Assembly (NCBI GenBank): GCA_001314545.1
Contig: LIHN01000017.1
Coordinates: forward strand, 79,904-143,903
DNA length: 64,000 bases
Direction of reading: 5' to 3'
Origin: Bacteroidetes bacterium HLUCCA01
GTDB lineage: Bacteria; Bacteroidota; Rhodothermia; Balneolales; HLUCCA01
In this document: one piece after another, positions 63,365-64,000 of the stretch
How the letters are laid out: each line of letters begins with the position of its first letter
Position numbering within the stretch: position 1 is the first letter of the stretch
Notes under the pieces: generated by a model
The model's input: only the letters and a program-made list of their open reading frames with translations
What the model was told of the DNA's origin: nothing
The model's database searches: none
Made by a program: the position numbers and the translations under genes

Positions 63365-63835
63365 ATGAACTTTCCGATCAATGTCAACAGTATCCGGCTG
63401 CCCGAAAGTGTGGGCGGCGTTCAGCTTCCACAGGGGCTGAATAACCTGGATCTGAACAATCTGAATCTCAACGACCTTAACCTGAACGAGCTTCGTGAGC
63501 AGTTACCCGAAGAACTGGCAGGTATCCGTCTTGACGGAACAGCGAGTGCGCCGCGCGAACTGGATGGGATCCGGAATATGGGTCCGATGGCCCCCCGCGT
63601 CAGCGGTATGGGTGGACCCAGTTTCGGGAGCCTTCTCAGCAGTGCCATTAAATCGGTAGATGAATCCATGAAAACAGCCGATCAGAGCGGACAGGATTTC
63701 CTGGCAGGAAAAACTGATAATGTGCACGATGTGATGATCAATATGCAACGTGCTCAGCTCAGTTTTCAGATGCTGGTAGAAATACGAAATAAAGCCGTTG
63801 AGGCCTATCAGGAACTCAGCCGAATGCAAATTTAA
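63365..63835 (+). CDS. fliE: Flagellar MS ring-rod junction protein FliE, with N-terminal extension
   Basis: 156 aa against about 104 in E. coli. The C-terminal half is FliE: SFGSLLSSAIKSVDESMKTA, NVHDVMINMQRAQLSFQML and IRNKAVEAYQELSRMQI. The extension (about residues 18-45) carries an Asn/Leu-rich repeat, LNNLDLNNLNLNDLNLNEL, in steps of five residues. FliE joins the MS ring (FliF) to the rod. Ordered flgB-flgC-x-fliE-fliF as in many flagellar operons. Confidence 0.9.
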   Translation: MNFPINVNSIRLPESVGGVQLPQGLNNLDLNNLNLNDLNLNELREQLPEELAGIRLDGTASAPRELDGIRNMGPMAPRVSGMGGPSFGSLLSSAIKSVDESMKTADQSGQDFLAGKTDNVHDVMINMQRAQLSFQMLVEIRNKAVEAYQELSRMQI

Positions 63836-63848
63836 AAGGTAACAACAG

Positions 63849-64000
63849 ATGGAACGCTTCATCGACAGTCTGAAAAATTTTCTGGAGCCCCTGAGTCCTG
63901 CCCAGCGCATCATGTTCGCCCTGATGATTGGTCTGATTGTACTGTTTGTAGGACTGCTTATCCGGTGGACGCTCCAGCCCGACTATGCCATTCTCTATGG
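63849..64000 (+). CDS. fliF: Flagellar MS-ring protein FliF, 5' part
   Basis: Only the first 50 codons lie in the window. The translation begins MERFIDSLKNFLEPLSPAQR and continues with a hydrophobic helix (FALMIGLIVLFVGLLIRW) and PDYAILY, the start of the FliF ring-building region. It is 13 bases after fliE. The gene runs off the right edge. Confidence 0.93.
   Translation, partial: MERFIDSLKNFLEPLSPAQRIMFALMIGLIVLFVGLLIRWTLQPDYAILY

Overview
The window looks like a chromosomal piece of a flagellated, chemotactic member of the Bacteroidota/FCB group, most like Balneolota or Rhodothermota. The reasons are a type IX secretion (T9SS) sorting tail of the NFPNPFNPVT type on a CotH protein, a PorZ-like protein, DUF5686 and DUF5777 outer-membrane families, the ileS-dksA-lspA gene order with a Cys-poor DksA, and many AQ-ending signal peptides. 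Flagella are rare in that group. This placement is inference; no rRNA or marker phylogeny is available here.

Left third (1-21 kb): a truncated TonB-dependent receptor; the transglycosylase mltF; a three-gene partner-switching module (STAS antagonist, anti-sigma kinase, GAF-PP2C phosphatase); a YciI protein; a SPOR lipoprotein; a MarR regulator followed by a Rieske-YceI-DUF5777 operon; a CotH kinase-like T9SS cargo; two tRNAs (Arg-CCT, Ala-GGC); a DUF5686 barrel; a PorZ-like propeller protein; and an OmpA-type lipoprotein with six calcium-binding type 3 repeats.

Middle (21-48 kb): a four-gene envelope cassette (secreted protein, FecR-domain protein, large barrel protein, CHASE2 adenylate cyclase) that reads as a possible trans-envelope signalling system; an MsbA-like ABC exporter; an arsenic operon arsR-arsD-arsA plus a HesB-like protein with no permease; GH3, NhaC and gltX; a possible small RNA; ileS-dksA-lspA; and a light-repair cluster (YtxH protein, photolyase, a 49-aa DUF2256 zinc protein, cryptochrome DASH).

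Right quarter (48-64 kb): a receiver-kinase protein, a zinc-binding (CZB) chemoreceptor, the chemotaxis operon cheY-cheX-cheA-cheW-cheR-cheD-cheY-cheX-cheB, an opposite-strand PAS kinase, and the start of the flagellar basal-body operon flgB-flgC-(small protein)-fliE-fliF, which runs off the right edge. Three sites with the sigma-54 GG-N10-GC geometry lie upstream of the chemoreceptor, the che operon and flgB, and a sigma-28-like site also lies upstream of the chemoreceptor. Together they suggest one flagellar/chemotaxis regulon.
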